NCBI GenBank assembly: GCA_026399075.1
Contig: JAPLRR010000028.1
Coordinates: 1-62,845, forward strand
Direction of reading: 5' to 3'
Source: Methylococcales bacterium
GTDB lineage: Bacteria; Pseudomonadota; Gammaproteobacteria; Methylococcales; Methylomonadaceae
DNA: 62,845 nucleotides
A program made the translations under genes and the position numbers. The notes beneath the pieces were generated by a model. That model searched no databases and was not told the DNA's origin. It was given only the letters and a program-made list of their open reading frames with translations. Shown here piece by piece: positions 33,178 to 43,257 of this stretch (position 1 is the stretch's first letter; the number at the start of each line of letters is the position of its first letter).

Positions 33178-34202
33178 TTACTTTTCCTTTGAAAGCTATC
33201 TACTGCCAGATTGTGGTCTTTTAATGTCGCAGAAAACACATGGGTACCGTCACCTCGGGCTACAAAATAAAGGGCATTGCCGCTATCTGGATGCAAAACG
33301 GCTTTTATGGCTTCCCGCCCCGGCATTGCAATGGGTGTTGGCGGTAATCCTTTAATTATGTAGGTGTTGTAAGCCGTGGCTGTCCTCAAGTCTTTATGGC
33401 TAATATTGCCCAAATAACTTTCCCCCATACCATAAATAACCGTAGGATCAGTTTGCAGTAGCATACCTGCTTGTAACCTGCGTACAAACACACCGGCGAT
33501 CATAGGACGCTCGGCAGCAACCCCAGTTTCTTTCTCCACAATTGAAGCCATTATCAACGCTTCATAAGGTGTTTTAAAAGGTAAAAAGTCCGCCTTTTGC
33601 TGCCATTCCTGCTGTAACACCAACTGCATCTTATCGTATGCCCGTTTTAATAAGGCGATATCGGTTGTATGCTTTTCAAAAAAATAGGTGTCGGGGAAAA
33701 ACATCCCTTCAGGATTGCATGGCTCAAGACCTGATTCACAGAACCGGCCTAAAAACGCCGTTTCAGTGCCAGCCTCACTATGAATCGTATGGGTAATCGC
33801 TGGGCTCTTCCCAAGATCACCCAATAGCTCCCTAAGATTCCACCCTTCAGGGATGGTAATCGCATACTTTTTAGTTTTACCTTGCACAAACAAAGCTAAT
33901 ATTTCTGGCTGCGTCAAACCCGGGGCTAACTCATATTCCCCCGTTTTAAGCTTTTTGACCGCCCGGTTTAGAACGGCAATGGCCTTAAACCAGAATGGCT
34001 TAACCGCTACGTTTTGCGCAAGAAGTTTATCTGTAATTTGATTAAATGAATCTCCCCTATTAATTTCTATGAGCACTGGATTGCCAAATACAACGGGAAC
34101 CTGTAAAGCGTTTTGAACTCCCCACCAAATCCAACCACTTACCAACATTACAACCGTCAGCCCCGCAATGGCTATTTTATTGGGCGCTGTTAGTGGCCTC
34201 AT
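33174..34202 (-). CDS. mltG: endolytic murein transglycosylase MltG
   Basis: A 342-residue inner-membrane protein (YceG family) that cleaves nascent peptidoglycan strands. It has one N-terminal membrane helix (IAIAGLTVVMLVSGWIWW), a LysM-like region and the catalytic segment IMASIVEKETGVAAERPMIA with the essential Glu, followed by LQTDPTVIYGMG and GLPPTPIAMPG. It overlaps pabC and tmk by 4 bases each. The order pabC-mltG-tmk-holB is conserved in gammaproteobacteria. Confidence 0.94.
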   Translation of the reverse strand: MRPLTAPNKIAIAGLTVVMLVSGWIWWGVQNALQVPVVFGNPVLIEINRGDSFNQITDKLLAQNVAVKPFWFKAIAVLNRAVKKLKTGEYELAPGLTQPEILALFVQGKTKKYAITIPEGWNLRELLGDLGKSPAITHTIHSEAGTETAFLGRFCESGLEPCNPEGMFFPDTYFFEKHTTDIALLKRAYDKMQLVLQQEWQQKADFLPFKTPYEALIMASIVEKETGVAAERPMIAGVFVRRLQAGMLLQTDPTVIYGMGESYLGNISHKDLRTATAYNTYIIKGLPPTPIAMPGREAIKAVLHPDSGNALYFVARGDGTHVFSATLKDHNLAVDSFQRKSK

Positions 34203-35008
34203 GTTAAACGCCCTAGCTGGGTCTGGATTTGCTTGGTTATCAAGCCAACCGGAAATGAGGTGGAAGCTATGCTCTTAACAGGCCAAACGCCAACTATCGA
34301 ATTACAAACAAACACCTCATCAGCCAACAGCAGCACTTCCTGGGTCACTTTATGCTCTGTCACTGGCTGGCCTTGCCCAGCAGACATTGCCAAAATCATG
34401 CTGCGTATGATGCCTGCTACGCCGGATTGAACCAGTGCAGGGGTAAAAAGCCTATTGTTTTTAACATAAAACAAATTTGACATTGTCCCTTCGATGACAT
34501 GCCCATCCGTATCCAACATAATACCCTCTTGAATATCGGGATCAGTCCATTCTGCACGGGCTAAAACTTGCTCAAGGCGATTCAAGTGCTTAATTCCTGC
34601 CAGTGCGGGGTTTAACCCTAATCGGGTCGCACAAAACCGGGCGTTTATGCCCTGCTCTTTGTAGCTGTCCGGATAGTTAGGGTAGGGGTGTAAGCTCACT
34701 ATGCGCGTGGGCTGGATCACCTCAGGCTGACGATAACCCCGCCCACCGGAGCCACGGGTGATTATCAGCTTGAGAACAGCGAGGTTTGAATTTTGGAGTA
34801 GTTTTTGAGCTTCAAACCGAAGAAGCCCTTCACCAGGAAACGGAATATAAAGACGTTGGCAACCCGCCTTTAGTCTAACTAAATGCCGGTCAAAAAAAAT
34901 GGCTTGGCCGTTGATAACGGCAATAGTTTCAAATAAACCATCGCCGTATTGAAAACCACGATCCGAAACTTCAATATGCTCCTTGCATTCGCCATTGATA
35001 AGCATCAT
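34199..35008 (-). CDS. pabC: aminodeoxychorismate lyase
   Basis: A 269-residue PLP enzyme of fold type IV that releases pyruvate from 4-amino-4-deoxychorismate to give 4-aminobenzoate for folate. Features: SDRGFQYGDGLFETIAVING, the PLP lysine region in GIKHLNRLEQVLARAE, and EGTMSNLFYVKNNRLFTPAL. 4-aminobenzoate is also a possible H4MPT precursor, though this gene sits in the ordinary fab cluster. Two adjacent ATG codons (35008 and 35005) are possible starts. It follows fabF by 29 bases. Confidence 0.93.
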   Translation of the reverse strand: MMLINGECKEHIEVSDRGFQYGDGLFETIAVINGQAIFFDRHLVRLKAGCQRLYIPFPGEGLLRFEAQKLLQNSNLAVLKLIITRGSGGRGYRQPEVIQPTRIVSLHPYPNYPDSYKEQGINARFCATRLGLNPALAGIKHLNRLEQVLARAEWTDPDIQEGIMLDTDGHVIEGTMSNLFYVKNNRLFTPALVQSGVAGIIRSMILAMSAGQGQPVTEHKVTQEVLLLADEVFVCNSIVGVWPVKSIASTSFPVGLITKQIQTQLGRLT

Positions 35009-35037
35009 GCTTAAAACGAAAATCCTGCGGCTTGATC

Positions 35038-36282
35038 CTACTTGTATCGTTTAAAGATCAGCGTACCATTCGTACCGCCAAAGCCAAAAGAATTGGACAT
35101 GGCGACATCAATTTTCATCTGTCTTGCTGTTTTTGGCACAAAATCAAGGTCACATTCTGGATCTGGATTTTCCAAGTTGATAGTTGGGGGGGCAACTTGA
35201 TCCTTAATGCTTAATGCTGCAATTACTGCCTCAATGCCACCCGCCGCGCCCAACATGTGGCCCAACATGGATTTCGTGGAACTGATTGCCACTTTATATG
35301 CATGTTCGCCCAAAGCCGCTTTCATTGCATGGGTTTCGCCAATATCGCCAGCTGGTGTCGAAGTCCCATGGGCATTAATATAATCCACGGCATCTGCATT
35401 CAGACCCGCATCCCGCAAGGCATTCCTCATGCAGCGGGCGGCACCCTCACCACCTTCTGAAGGGGTGGTTATATGGTAGGCATCTGAACTCATGCCATAT
35501 CCAACCACTTCAGCATATATTTTTGCGCCACGCGCCTTGGCATGTTCCAATTCTTCAAGCACCACAACCCCCGCACCATCACTTAGTACGAAGCCATCAC
35601 GATCCCTGTCCCACGGACGGCTTGCAGCTTGAGGATTGTCATTTCGGCGGGACAAGGCCTTGGCGGAAGCAAATCCCCCCATTGCTGTCGGCGAAGTTGT
35701 GCAGCGTTCAGCACCGCCTGCCACCATCACATCGGCGTCGCCATGGCATATTAACCGGGCGGCATCGCCAATGTTATGGGTACCCGTAGCGCAAGCTGTC
35801 ACAATGGCAAAATTTGGCCCTTTCAAACCATATTTGATCGAAAGGTTGCCAGAAATCATGTTGATGATATTACCCGGAACAAAAAACGGTGAAATACGGC
35901 GCGGGCCATTCTTCTCATAAGCCGCGTAACATTCTTCAATCCCCGTAATACCACCAATTCCCGCCCCTACGGCGACACCTATCCGTTCCGCATTGTCCGA
36001 GGTTATTTCAATCCCTGAATCCTCAATCGCTTGACAGCCAGCCGCTATGCCATAATGGATGAAGCCATCCATGCGTTTGGCATCTTTTTCAGCAATGTAT
36101 TGGGAAATATCAAGATTTCTAATGACACCACCAAATGTGCTGGCAAATGGGGAAATATCAAAAGAGTCAATTGGGCTTATGCCACTTTTACCGTTAATAA
36201 CGCCATCCCAAGTTTCATGGACAGTGTTGGCTAAGCACGTAACCGCACCCAATCCAGTTATTACAACTCGACGTTTGCTCAA
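35038..36282 (-). CDS. fabF: beta-ketoacyl-ACP synthase II
   Basis: A 414-residue condensing enzyme of fatty acid elongation. The catalytic Cys is in [20 protein letters not shown], and the two His are in [11 protein letters not shown] and [19 protein letters not shown]. The N-terminus [20 protein letters not shown] is typical. It follows acpP by about 195 bases, with a strong hairpin in the gap, and precedes pabC. This is the usual position in gammaproteobacterial fab clusters. Confidence 0.96.
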   Translation of the reverse strand: MSKRRVVITGLGAVTCLANTVHETWDGVINGKSGISPIDSFDISPFASTFGGVIRNLDISQYIAEKDAKRMDGFIHYGIAAGCQAIEDSGIEITSDNAERIGVAVGAGIGGITGIEECYAAYEKNGPRRISPFFVPGNIINMISGNLSIKYGLKGPNFAIVTACATGTHNIGDAARLICHGDADVMVAGGAERCTTSPTAMGGFASAKALSRRNDNPQAASRPWDRDRDGFVLSDGAGVVVLEELEHAKARGAKIYAEVVGYGMSSDAYHITTPSEGGEGAARCMRNALRDAGLNADAVDYINAHGTSTPAGDIGETHAMKAALGEHAYKVAISSTKSMLGHMLGAAGGIEAVIAALSIKDQVAPPTINLENPDPECDLDFVPKTARQMKIDVAMSNSFGFGGTNGTLIFKRYK

Positions 36283-36426
36283 TGTGATGTACCGTAGATA
36301 AAATGAAGAAAAATGATGGAGGGGTAGCGGCCTAAGCGTGAGCCTGGGTATTATGGACTAGCCATATTTCAAAACGCCTGTGTTCCTTTGGATGCAGACA
36401 AACTACATATTGCAAAAGACACGGAC

Positions 36427-36478
36427 AGACAGAAATTCAGTGGATGAACAAAATAATTCATCCACTGATATTCTGTCT
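36427..36478 (-). terminator. long stem-loop at the 3' end of acpP
   Basis: AGACAGAA (36427-36434) pairs with TTCTGTCT (36471-36478), and CAGTGGATGAA (36438-36448) with TTCATCCACTG (36457-36467), giving an interrupted stem of 19 pairs around an 8-base loop. It begins at the acpP stop codon. There is no clear T-tract. It probably stabilises the abundant acpP message or attenuates transcription into fabF. Confidence 0.7.
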
Positions 36479-36708
36479 TATGCGTTTTTTTCCACGTAAT
36501 CGATGGCTTGTTGTACTGTAGTGATTTTCTCAGCCTCATCATCTGGAATTTCGCATTCGAATTCTTCTTCAAGAGCCATAACGAGTTCAACTGTATCCAG
36601 AGAATCAGCACCGAGATCATCTACGAATGAAGCATCGGTAGCGATTTCTTCTTTTACACCTAATTGCTCTGCAACAATCTTTTTTACTCGTTCTTCAATG
36701 TTACTCAT
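36478..36708 (-). CDS. acpP: acyl carrier protein
   Basis: A 76-residue acidic protein, the standard bacterial ACP that carries acyl chains on a phosphopantetheine arm. The attachment serine is in the motif [10 protein letters not shown] (Ser36). I chose the ATG at 36708 ([12 protein letters not shown]), preceded by GAGGAT; an upstream start would add unusual residues. It lies between fabG and fabF as in E. coli. Its mRNA ends in a long stem-loop. Confidence 0.97.
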   Translation of the reverse strand: MSNIEERVKKIVAEQLGVKEEIATDASFVDDLGADSLDTVELVMALEEEFECEIPDDEAEKITTVQQAIDYVEKNA

Positions 36709-36848
36709 AATTATTATCCTCAAACAATGTAAGTTTTTAATGTTATAAAAAATACATTTGTATTGTTATTAGTTTTGACTCAAATCCCGTCACTGGCAAA
36801 TCCAGACGGCGGGGCAATTATACTTAATATTACAGCAATGTCACCAAA

Positions 36849-37577
36849 TTAAGGCATAAACATCCCACCATTGACATGCAAGGTTTCGCCGGTAATATAG
36901 CCGGCTCCTGCCGAAGCAAGGAATGCGACAGCATGGGCGATTTCTTGGGCCTCGCCTAATCGGGACAACGGGATCGATGCCAATAAAGCGCCCTTAATAT
37001 CATCGCTTAACTCCTTAGTCATATCAGTGTCAATAAATCCCGGCGCCACCGTATTTACGGTAATATTGCGTGAGCCGACTTCTTTGGCCATTGACTTTGC
37101 AAAACCAACCATACCCGCTTTCGCTGCCGCATAGTTTGCCTGCCCTGCATTACCCGTGGCACCCACCACAGATGAAATGTTAATAATACGACCTGTTTTA
37201 GCTTTCATCATGCCACGCAACACCGCCTTGCTCATGCGGAAAACGGATGTCAAGTTTGTGCTGATAATGTCATCCCATTCATCATCTTTCATACGCAAAA
37301 GCAAATTATCCCGGGTAATGCCGGCATTGTTCACCAACACGGTAGGCGCGCCAAAATTATCATTGATGGCTTTCATCACCCCCTCAATAGATTCAGCATC
37401 AGCCACATCCAATTTTACGCCTTTTCCTTTATCACCTAAATAATTGGAGATTGAATCCGCACCAGCCTCTGATGTCGCGGTTCCCACCACAAAAAAACCG
37501 TCGCCCGCCAATCTCTCGGCAATTGCCCTGCCTATGCCGCGACTTGCGCCTGTCACTAAAGCTATTTGCTTATCCAT
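36849..37577 (-). CDS. fabG: 3-oxoacyl-ACP reductase
   Basis: A 242-residue short-chain dehydrogenase that reduces 3-oxoacyl-ACP with NADPH. Features: ALVTGASRGIGRAIAERLAG (nucleotide binding), VLVNNAGITRDNLLLRMKDD, NISSVVGATGNAGQANYAAA with the catalytic Ser, and YAAAKAGMVGFAKSMAKE with the Tyr and Lys. It overlaps fabD by 8 bases and precedes acpP, the usual order. Confidence 0.96.
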   Translation of the reverse strand: MDKQIALVTGASRGIGRAIAERLAGDGFFVVGTATSEAGADSISNYLGDKGKGVKLDVADAESIEGVMKAINDNFGAPTVLVNNAGITRDNLLLRMKDDEWDDIISTNLTSVFRMSKAVLRGMMKAKTGRIINISSVVGATGNAGQANYAAAKAGMVGFAKSMAKEVGSRNITVNTVAPGFIDTDMTKELSDDIKGALLASIPLSRLGEAQEIAHAVAFLASAGAGYITGETLHVNGGMFMP

Positions 37578-38520
37578 TCAATTGCTCCAATACATTATTT
37601 AAGGTCTTAAAATCATAGATTGAAAAATGCTCCGCATCTTTAACGATACGCTTGTTTAGCCCCATCAACACTTTGCCGGGGCCGCACTCAACAAATCGGG
37701 TTACACCTTGGTCATGCATAAATTTAATGGTGTCCACCCAACGAACGGGCTTATATAGCTGCTCTTTCAAAGCGTTGCGGATAACTTCTGAGGCGCTATG
37801 GGAAGCAACATCCACATTATGGATCAATGTCACCCGCGGCATATCAATAAATGTATTTTGCAGATATTCATCCAGCTTTTCGGCTGCATCCTGCATCAAG
37901 ACACAATGGGACGGTACGCTAACAGGCAGCAACAATACCCGTTTTGCCCCAGCTTCCTTGGCGGCTTGCATCGCCCGTTCTACCGCCGCATAATTGCCTG
38001 CAATGACAACTTGCCCCGTAGTGTTAAAATTGACCACTGACACCACTTCATTGCCAGCAACTTGGGCACAAATATTGACAACGTGGTGGTCTTCAAGTCC
38101 CAGAATAGCCGCCATGGCCCCGATACCGACCGGCACGGCCTCTTGCATCAGCCGCCCCCTTACGGTCACCAACTTTATGCCATCCTCAAAAGATAGCGCA
38201 CCCGAACAAACCAACGCCGTATATTCACCCAAACTGTGGCCGGCCATCCAATCAGGGCGGATAACACTTTGTTTGCAGAAAACCTCCCAAATGGCCACAC
38301 CTGCCGCCAACATGGCTGGCTGTGTATTTTCTGTTTGATTCAGCAACTCTTCCGGACCATGCTCAACAATAGACCATAAATCCTTGCCCAGCACTTCAGA
38401 TGCCCGATCAAAGGTATGCTTGACTTCTTTAAAGTGGACAGCCAAATCTGACACCATCCCCAGTGACTGGGAACCTTGGCCGGGAAAAACAAAGGCTAAA
38501 TTGTACAGTTGCTTGCTCAT
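37570..38520 (-). CDS. fabD: malonyl-CoA:ACP transacylase
   Basis: A 316-residue acyltransferase that loads malonyl units on ACP. Features: LAFVFPGQGSQSLGMVSDLA, the nucleophile elbow AGHSLGEYTALVCSGA and VSVPSHCVLMQDAAEKL with the catalytic His region. I chose the ATG at 38520; the longer frame starts with TTG at 38526. It lies between fabH (17 bases) and fabG (8-base overlap). Confidence 0.95.
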   Translation of the reverse strand: MSKQLYNLAFVFPGQGSQSLGMVSDLAVHFKEVKHTFDRASEVLGKDLWSIVEHGPEELLNQTENTQPAMLAAGVAIWEVFCKQSVIRPDWMAGHSLGEYTALVCSGALSFEDGIKLVTVRGRLMQEAVPVGIGAMAAILGLEDHHVVNICAQVAGNEVVSVVNFNTTGQVVIAGNYAAVERAMQAAKEAGAKRVLLLPVSVPSHCVLMQDAAEKLDEYLQNTFIDMPRVTLIHNVDVASHSASEVIRNALKEQLYKPVRWVDTIKFMHDQGVTRFVECGPGKVLMGLNKRIVKDAEHFSIYDFKTLNNVLEQLNG

Positions 38521-38537
38521 TTTCAAATAGGCTTGGT

Positions 38538-39503
38538 TTAATATTTAATTAATGCAGAACCCCACGTGAACCCTGCCCCAAAAGCTTCAAGCAAGACCAC
38601 TTGGCCGCGCTGGATACGCCCATCACGCACCGCTTCATTAAAAGCTATCAGCACAGAAGCAGACGAGGTATTGCCTTGGTTTTCAAGTGTCACCACAACT
38701 TGATCCATCGACATTTTCAATTTTTTGGCGGTCGCAGCAATAATCCGTATATTTGCCTGATGCGGGACCAGCCAGTCAATATCAGACTGATCCATATTAT
38801 TGGCGGCCAAGGTTTCGTCAACAATACGCCCTAGCGTATTAACCGCAATTTTAAACACCTCGTTACCGCGCATACTGATATATCCAGGTTCGTCCTTATT
38901 GTCGCCGGTTGCAACTTGGGGATTCGGGCAATACAACATATCCTCATATTCCCCGTCGGAATAAATATGCGTGGACATAATGCCCGCCGAATCTGAGGCT
39001 GCCAACAAAATAGCCCCGGCACCATCGCCAAATAAAATGCACGTTCCGCGATCAGTCCAATCAACGATGCGCGAACAAATTTCGGTGCCGACAATAAGCA
39101 CGGTCTTCGCCGCGCCTGATTTGATATATTGGTCAGCAATACTCATAGCAAAAATAGAGCCTGAACAAGCGGCCTGTACATCAAAAGCAACGGAGTTTTT
39201 AATGCCTAAGCGCTGCTGTAACAAACAGCCCGTGCTAGGGTAGACGCGGTCGGGCGTACCTGTAGCGACAATAATTAAATCGATGGCTTCAGGCTTAATG
39301 TTGGCGGCGGCAATGGCTTGTCTCGCGGCAACTTCTGCCATACTTGCGGCCGACTCATCAGCACCCGCAATCCGGCGGCTTTTAATGCCAGTACGCTCAT
39401 AAATCCAAGCATCAGAAGTATCAACCGTTTGTGATATTTGTTCATTGGTACGAATTTCTTCGGGCAAATAAGCGCCAGTCCCGATGACTCTTGAATACGG
39501 CAT
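38538..39503 (-). CDS. fabH: beta-ketoacyl-ACP synthase III
   Basis: A 321-residue enzyme that starts fatty acid synthesis from acetyl-CoA and malonyl-ACP. The catalytic Cys is in AFDVQAACSGSIFAMSIADQ, the His in WLVPHQANIRII and the Asn in VVTLENQGNTSSASVLIAF. The N-terminus SRVIGTGAYLPEEIRTNEQI is typical. The ATG at 39503 overlaps the plsX stop by one base (TGATG), so the two are coupled. Confidence 0.96.
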   Translation of the reverse strand: MPYSRVIGTGAYLPEEIRTNEQISQTVDTSDAWIYERTGIKSRRIAGADESAASMAEVAARQAIAAANIKPEAIDLIIVATGTPDRVYPSTGCLLQQRLGIKNSVAFDVQAACSGSIFAMSIADQYIKSGAAKTVLIVGTEICSRIVDWTDRGTCILFGDGAGAILLAASDSAGIMSTHIYSDGEYEDMLYCPNPQVATGDNKDEPGYISMRGNEVFKIAVNTLGRIVDETLAANNMDQSDIDWLVPHQANIRIIAATAKKLKMSMDQVVVTLENQGNTSSASVLIAFNEAVRDGRIQRGQVVLLEAFGAGFTWGSALIKY

Positions 39504-40531
39504 CAAGCGAACTCCCGCTGCGCCAAGATTATCTCAACTTGCTGGCTAATCTTTTTAATGACATCATTTTTCACTTCAACTTCGGCAAGCTCAATAGCCG
39601 TTTTAAATGCCAAAAAATCCGCACCGCCATGGCTTTTAATGACTAGCCCCCTAAGCCCCAAAAAGCTTGCGCCATTATATAAGCGTGGGTCAATACGTTC
39701 TTTAAATGACTTCAACACAGGATAGGCAAGCAAACCGACCAACTTGGTAAAGCCATTCTTGTTAAAGGACTCTTTTAAAGCCGTACCAATCATTTTGGCC
39801 GCACCTTCAATAGACTTAAGGGCAACGTTACCCACAAAACCATCTGTCACGATCAAATCAACCTTGACATGCCCAGCATTCAATGAATTGCCTTCAACAT
39901 AACCGATATAATTTAGCGATGAATTTTCCAACAATTTTGCTGCGGATTTAACCTGTTCGTTACCCTTGGTATCTTCCTCGCCAATGTTTAACAAACCCAC
40001 CTTAGGATTTTCGATACCTTCGAGCGCCTTAACCAATTCATTGCCCATAATTGCAAACTGAAAAAGGTGTTCGGCTGAACAATCCACATTTGCCCCCAAA
40101 TCAAGAACGTGTGTGTGCCCATAAATTGATGGCAGCGTCGAAATAATTGCTGGGCGATCTATCCCAGGGATCATTTTTAAAACAAAACGGGCCGTTGCCA
40201 TAAGCGCGCCAGTATTACCCGCACTTACACAAGCGTCAGCAACGCCATCACGAACTAGATTGATAGCCACCCGCATAGATGAATCTTTTTTGTTTTTCAG
40301 CGCTTTGGATGGGGATTCATCCATATCAACGCATTGCGAGGCATGATGGATGGTGAGCCTATCTTCAACAGCCGCCAACTCCTGCGCCAAAAACTGCTTA
40401 ATAACAGTTTCGTCGCCAACTAAAATCAGCTTTAAATCCGGATTGTTTTTTAGACAAGCCAACGATGCTGGAATAGTGACTTGAGGGCCATGATCCCCGC
40501 CCATTGCATCAATTGAAATAGTTAAACTCAC
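39503..40531 (-). CDS. plsX: phosphate acyltransferase PlsX
   Basis: A 342-residue enzyme that makes acyl-phosphate from acyl-ACP for phospholipid synthesis. Features: [20 protein letters not shown] at the N-terminus, [40 protein letters not shown] and [21 protein letters not shown] chose the GTG at 40531 because the family begins right before [10 protein letters not shown]; a longer frame to 40594 adds unrelated residues. It follows rpmF and precedes fabH. Confidence 0.94.
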   Translation of the reverse strand: MSLTISIDAMGGDHGPQVTIPASLACLKNNPDLKLILVGDETVIKQFLAQELAAVEDRLTIHHASQCVDMDESPSKALKNKKDSSMRVAINLVRDGVADACVSAGNTGALMATARFVLKMIPGIDRPAIISTLPSIYGHTHVLDLGANVDCSAEHLFQFAIMGNELVKALEGIENPKVGLLNIGEEDTKGNEQVKSAAKLLENSSLNYIGYVEGNSLNAGHVKVDLIVTDGFVGNVALKSIEGAAKMIGTALKESFNKNGFTKLVGLLAYPVLKSFKERIDPRLYNGASFLGLRGLVIKSHGGADFLAFKTAIELAEVEVKNDVIKKISQQVEIILAQREFA

Positions 40532-40612
40532 GCTGGCGAACAACTCCGCAGTTATTGAAGGAAGCCGAACCAGATGGGTTCGGCACAGCATCATTCCAAA
40601 GCGGAAAGATTA

Positions 40613-40795
40613 TTAATCTTGGGCTTCAGCGCCAACAATTTGGCGGCCTTTAAAATATCCGTCTGGAGTAACGTGGTGACGCAAATGTGTTTCGCCAGTA
40701 ATAGGGTCTTGTGATAATGTTTTGCTTGTTAAGGCATCATGTGAACGACGTTGGCCACGTCTTGAACGCGACACTTTACTTTTTTGTACGGCCAT
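40613..40795 (-). CDS. rpmF: 50S ribosomal protein L32
   Basis: A 60-residue basic protein, full length for bacterial L32. It begins [20 protein letters not shown] and has the conserved [18 protein letters not shown] segment without the zinc cysteines found in some bacteria. Its start overlaps the stop of the YceD gene by one base. The yceD-rpmF-plsX-fab order is the common bacterial arrangement that ties ribosome and lipid synthesis. Confidence 0.97.
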   Translation of the reverse strand: MAVQKSKVSRSRRGQRRSHDALTSKTLSQDPITGETHLRHHVTPDGYFKGRQIVGAEAQD

Positions 40796-41322
40796 TATAA
40801 ATCTCCAGTATGTTTAAGTTTGGCTAGAATGGAAAACGGGTTTTCAGCAGATGACAGGCTGTCACTTACCAAAGGTTCTACGCTGGCATTGTCGAAATTT
40901 GCGACAGTGCAAGCCTCTTCATGTTTAGGAAATGTCGGCAAAACGAGCAATATCTCATCTTCAATAATATTTTTAAGGGGAATTTTACCCTCCCTAACCA
41001 ATAAGGGCTCGTAAGCTTCAGGCAACCGATTGACTTGCTCTATTGAAGTGGCAACACCTAATTTAACTGAACAATCGACAGGCCATTTCACCGCCTGTAA
41101 ACAGTTTTGGCATTCAAGCTCCAAATCTGCCTTAATATGTCCTTCAATTTTGGCTAAGCGCCCTTCACGACCAAAAAAAAGATCAACAGTAACCACGCCG
41201 GTGTCATTAGCCAGCATTGCCGCCAAACGATCCAGACTGCTTATTGGTATTTGACCCTTCAATTCACCACGCTTATCAGCCAGTTGCAAAGGGTCGATAT
41301 ATTCAGGTAATCTCTCTAACAT
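40795..41322 (-). CDS. yceD: YceD/DUF177 protein, 23S rRNA accumulation factor
   Basis: A 175-residue protein of the DUF177 family, linked to 23S rRNA accumulation or processing. Visible: [20 protein letters not shown], a middle CxxC ([10 protein letters not shown]) that may bind metal, and a C-terminal [14 protein letters not shown] segment. I chose ATG 41322; a TTG at 41331 is in frame. It is the first gene of the minus-strand cluster that runs down to tatD, and 41323-41556 should contain the promoter, although none stands out. Confidence 0.9.
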   Translation of the reverse strand: MLERLPEYIDPLQLADKRGELKGQIPISSLDRLAAMLANDTGVVTVDLFFGREGRLAKIEGHIKADLELECQNCLQAVKWPVDCSVKLGVATSIEQVNRLPEAYEPLLVREGKIPLKNIIEDEILLVLPTFPKHEEACTVANFDNASVEPLVSDSLSSAENPFSILAKLKHTGDL

Positions 41323-41556
41323 AACTGACAAATAATATAGGTAAACAATAAGTGCGTCAAACTCTAATTGTAATTGTTTGTTAGATAAAATAAAAACCCT
41401 AGCCCACAGCCAATCCGGCTTTGGGATAACCCAAAAATCCGTGGGTCAACACAGGGCCGGCCCTTCATCTAAAAAAACAAGCAAAGTTGAGTTAGACTAG
41501 AATACCAAACAACAAGAGCCTAATAACGTAAACCCATCCCGAAAAACCACCCACAA

Positions 41557-42450
41557 ATGACAATGACAACAGATAATAAACCAACACTAGGCTTTGTCGG
41601 TATTGGCTTAATGGGCAAACCGATGACAATGCGCCTGTTGGCAGCAGGCTTCAACGTCAATGTATGGAACCGCAACCCTGAAAAGCTGACAGCCGTGACC
41701 AATGCCGGGGCAATAGCTTATACTTCCGCCACCGAATTAGTTAAGGCATCCACTATTATCTTATTGTGCCTGTCAGATACGGCAGCCGTTGAAGCCGTCG
41801 TACGCAACAGCATTCTGGGTCATGGCCGCGCTGACCAACTACTGATCGACTTATCCAGCATCCATCCCGACACCACGCGACAACTGGCTGCCCTACTTTT
41901 TGAGGATTGTAGCATGGGCTGGGTGGATGCACCCGTTTCTGGTGGCGTGGCCGGTGCCGAACAAGGCAACCTTGCAATTATGGCTGGCGGAAGCCCGGAC
42001 AATATTGCCCTGGCACGCACCATTCTGTCGCCGCTGTATAAGCAACTTACCCACATGGGCGACATAGGCGCGGGGCAAGTCAGCAAAATCTGTAACCAAA
42101 TGATCGTTAGCTGCAATGTGCTGGTCATTGCAGAAATGATCGCCCTTGCCCAGCAAGCAGGGGTCAATGCGGGGCAACTTCCAGCGGCGCTATCTGGCGG
42201 CTTTGCTGACTCCAAGCCGTTGCAGACCGTCGGCCCACAAATGGCAAACGCCAACTTTGAGCCTATAAAATGGCATGTAAAAACCTTATTAAAAGACTTG
42301 TCCATGGCAGTTGACCTGGCCAACACCCTAGGCCAGCCTACCCCAATGTCCGGCTTGGCTGTGCAACTCATGCAATTGCACGGCAACCAAGGCTATTTGG
42401 AACAAGATCCAGCCACTTTGATTAACTTATACGCTAAAAAAAATGCTTAA
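41557..42450 (+). CDS. garR: 2-hydroxy-3-oxopropionate (tartronate semialdehyde) reductase
   Basis: A 297-residue beta-hydroxyacid dehydrogenase. Features: LGFVGIGLMGKPMTMRLLAA (Rossmann loop), DAPVSGGVAGAEQGNLAIMA (substrate binding) and GAGQVSKICNQMIVSCNVLV with the catalytic Lys. The closest relatives are tartronate semialdehyde reductase and 3-hydroxyisobutyrate dehydrogenase. The coupling to hydroxypyruvate isomerase (8-base overlap) makes tartronate semialdehyde the likely substrate, giving glycerate from glyoxylate-derived carbon. No glyoxylate carboligase gene is in view. Confidence 0.88.
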   Translation: MTMTTDNKPTLGFVGIGLMGKPMTMRLLAAGFNVNVWNRNPEKLTAVTNAGAIAYTSATELVKASTIILLCLSDTAAVEAVVRNSILGHGRADQLLIDLSSIHPDTTRQLAALLFEDCSMGWVDAPVSGGVAGAEQGNLAIMAGGSPDNIALARTILSPLYKQLTHMGDIGAGQVSKICNQMIVSCNVLVIAEMIALAQQAGVNAGQLPAALSGGFADSKPLQTVGPQMANANFEPIKWHVKTLLKDLSMAVDLANTLGQPTPMSGLAVQLMQLHGNQGYLEQDPATLINLYAKKNA

Positions 42451-43237
42451 GTTTTCTGCCAATGTATCAATGTTATTCACCGAAATGGCATTGTCAGGGC
42501 GCTTTAAGGCCGCCAAACTACAGGGGTTTAGCGGGGTTGAAATCCAATTCCCCTACTCACTCAGCGCACAAACCCTTAAAACCATCCTTGATGCTGAACA
42601 GTTAAAATTGGTGTTATTTAATGTGGCGGCTGACGACCTGTTACAAGGCGGCGAGGGCCTCGCCTGCGTACCCGAAAAGCGCCACCAATTCCGCCAAGCT
42701 GTTGAGCAAGCTCAAGATTACGCAAAAGTCCTAAAACCCCAAGCCATCAATATATTGCCAGGGCGATGCCTTGATCACCAGCGGTTTGCCGAGTATCTGG
42801 ACACCTTTAAGGAAAACCTGTATTTTGCTGCGCAGGCTTTTGCCCCCTTGGGCATTAAAACCGTTTTTGAAGCGATCAACACCCATGATATGCCTGGGTT
42901 TATTATCCACACTAGTGCGCAAATGTTAGAGGTACTTGTGCAAGTCCAGCATCCCCTGTTGTTTATGCAATATGACATTTACCATGCCCAGATGATGGGC
43001 GGGGCATCGGAAGCATTCATTAGCCGCCACGCCGATAAAATAGGCCATATACAATTTGCCGATTGTCCTGGACGCGGACAACCCGGCACGGGACAACTTG
43101 ATTTTAAACGCCTCTTTTCGGCGATAGAACAATCATCTTATACGGGGTGGGTAGGCGCCGAATACAAGCCTATTGGGACTACTGCACAGAGCCTGGCTTG
43201 GCGCGATTGGGAACTGCTGCCAGACAAACCGGATTAA
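42443..43237 (+). CDS. hyi: hydroxypyruvate isomerase
   Basis: A 264-residue TIM-barrel of the hydroxypyruvate isomerase/AP-endonuclease-2 superfamily. Features: FSANVSMLFTEMALSGRFKA, GFSGVEIQFPY, TVFEAINTHDMPGFIIHTSA, MQYDIYHAQMMGG and HIQFADCPGRGQPGTGQLDF with metal-binding Glu, Asp and His. It interconverts hydroxypyruvate and tartronate semialdehyde. In methylotrophs hydroxypyruvate may leak from glyoxylate or serine-cycle reactions. It overlaps garR by 8 bases. Confidence 0.9.
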   Translation: MLKFSANVSMLFTEMALSGRFKAAKLQGFSGVEIQFPYSLSAQTLKTILDAEQLKLVLFNVAADDLLQGGEGLACVPEKRHQFRQAVEQAQDYAKVLKPQAINILPGRCLDHQRFAEYLDTFKENLYFAAQAFAPLGIKTVFEAINTHDMPGFIIHTSAQMLEVLVQVQHPLLFMQYDIYHAQMMGGASEAFISRHADKIGHIQFADCPGRGQPGTGQLDFKRLFSAIEQSSYTGWVGAEYKPIGTTAQSLAWRDWELLPDKPD

Positions 43238-43257
43238 AACCTACCGCTAAACCTTAC

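Noticed and set aside
40532..40594. N-terminal extension of plsX from 40594
   Set aside because: PlsX proteins begin just before [10 protein letters not shown], and the extra 21 residues do not resemble the family.
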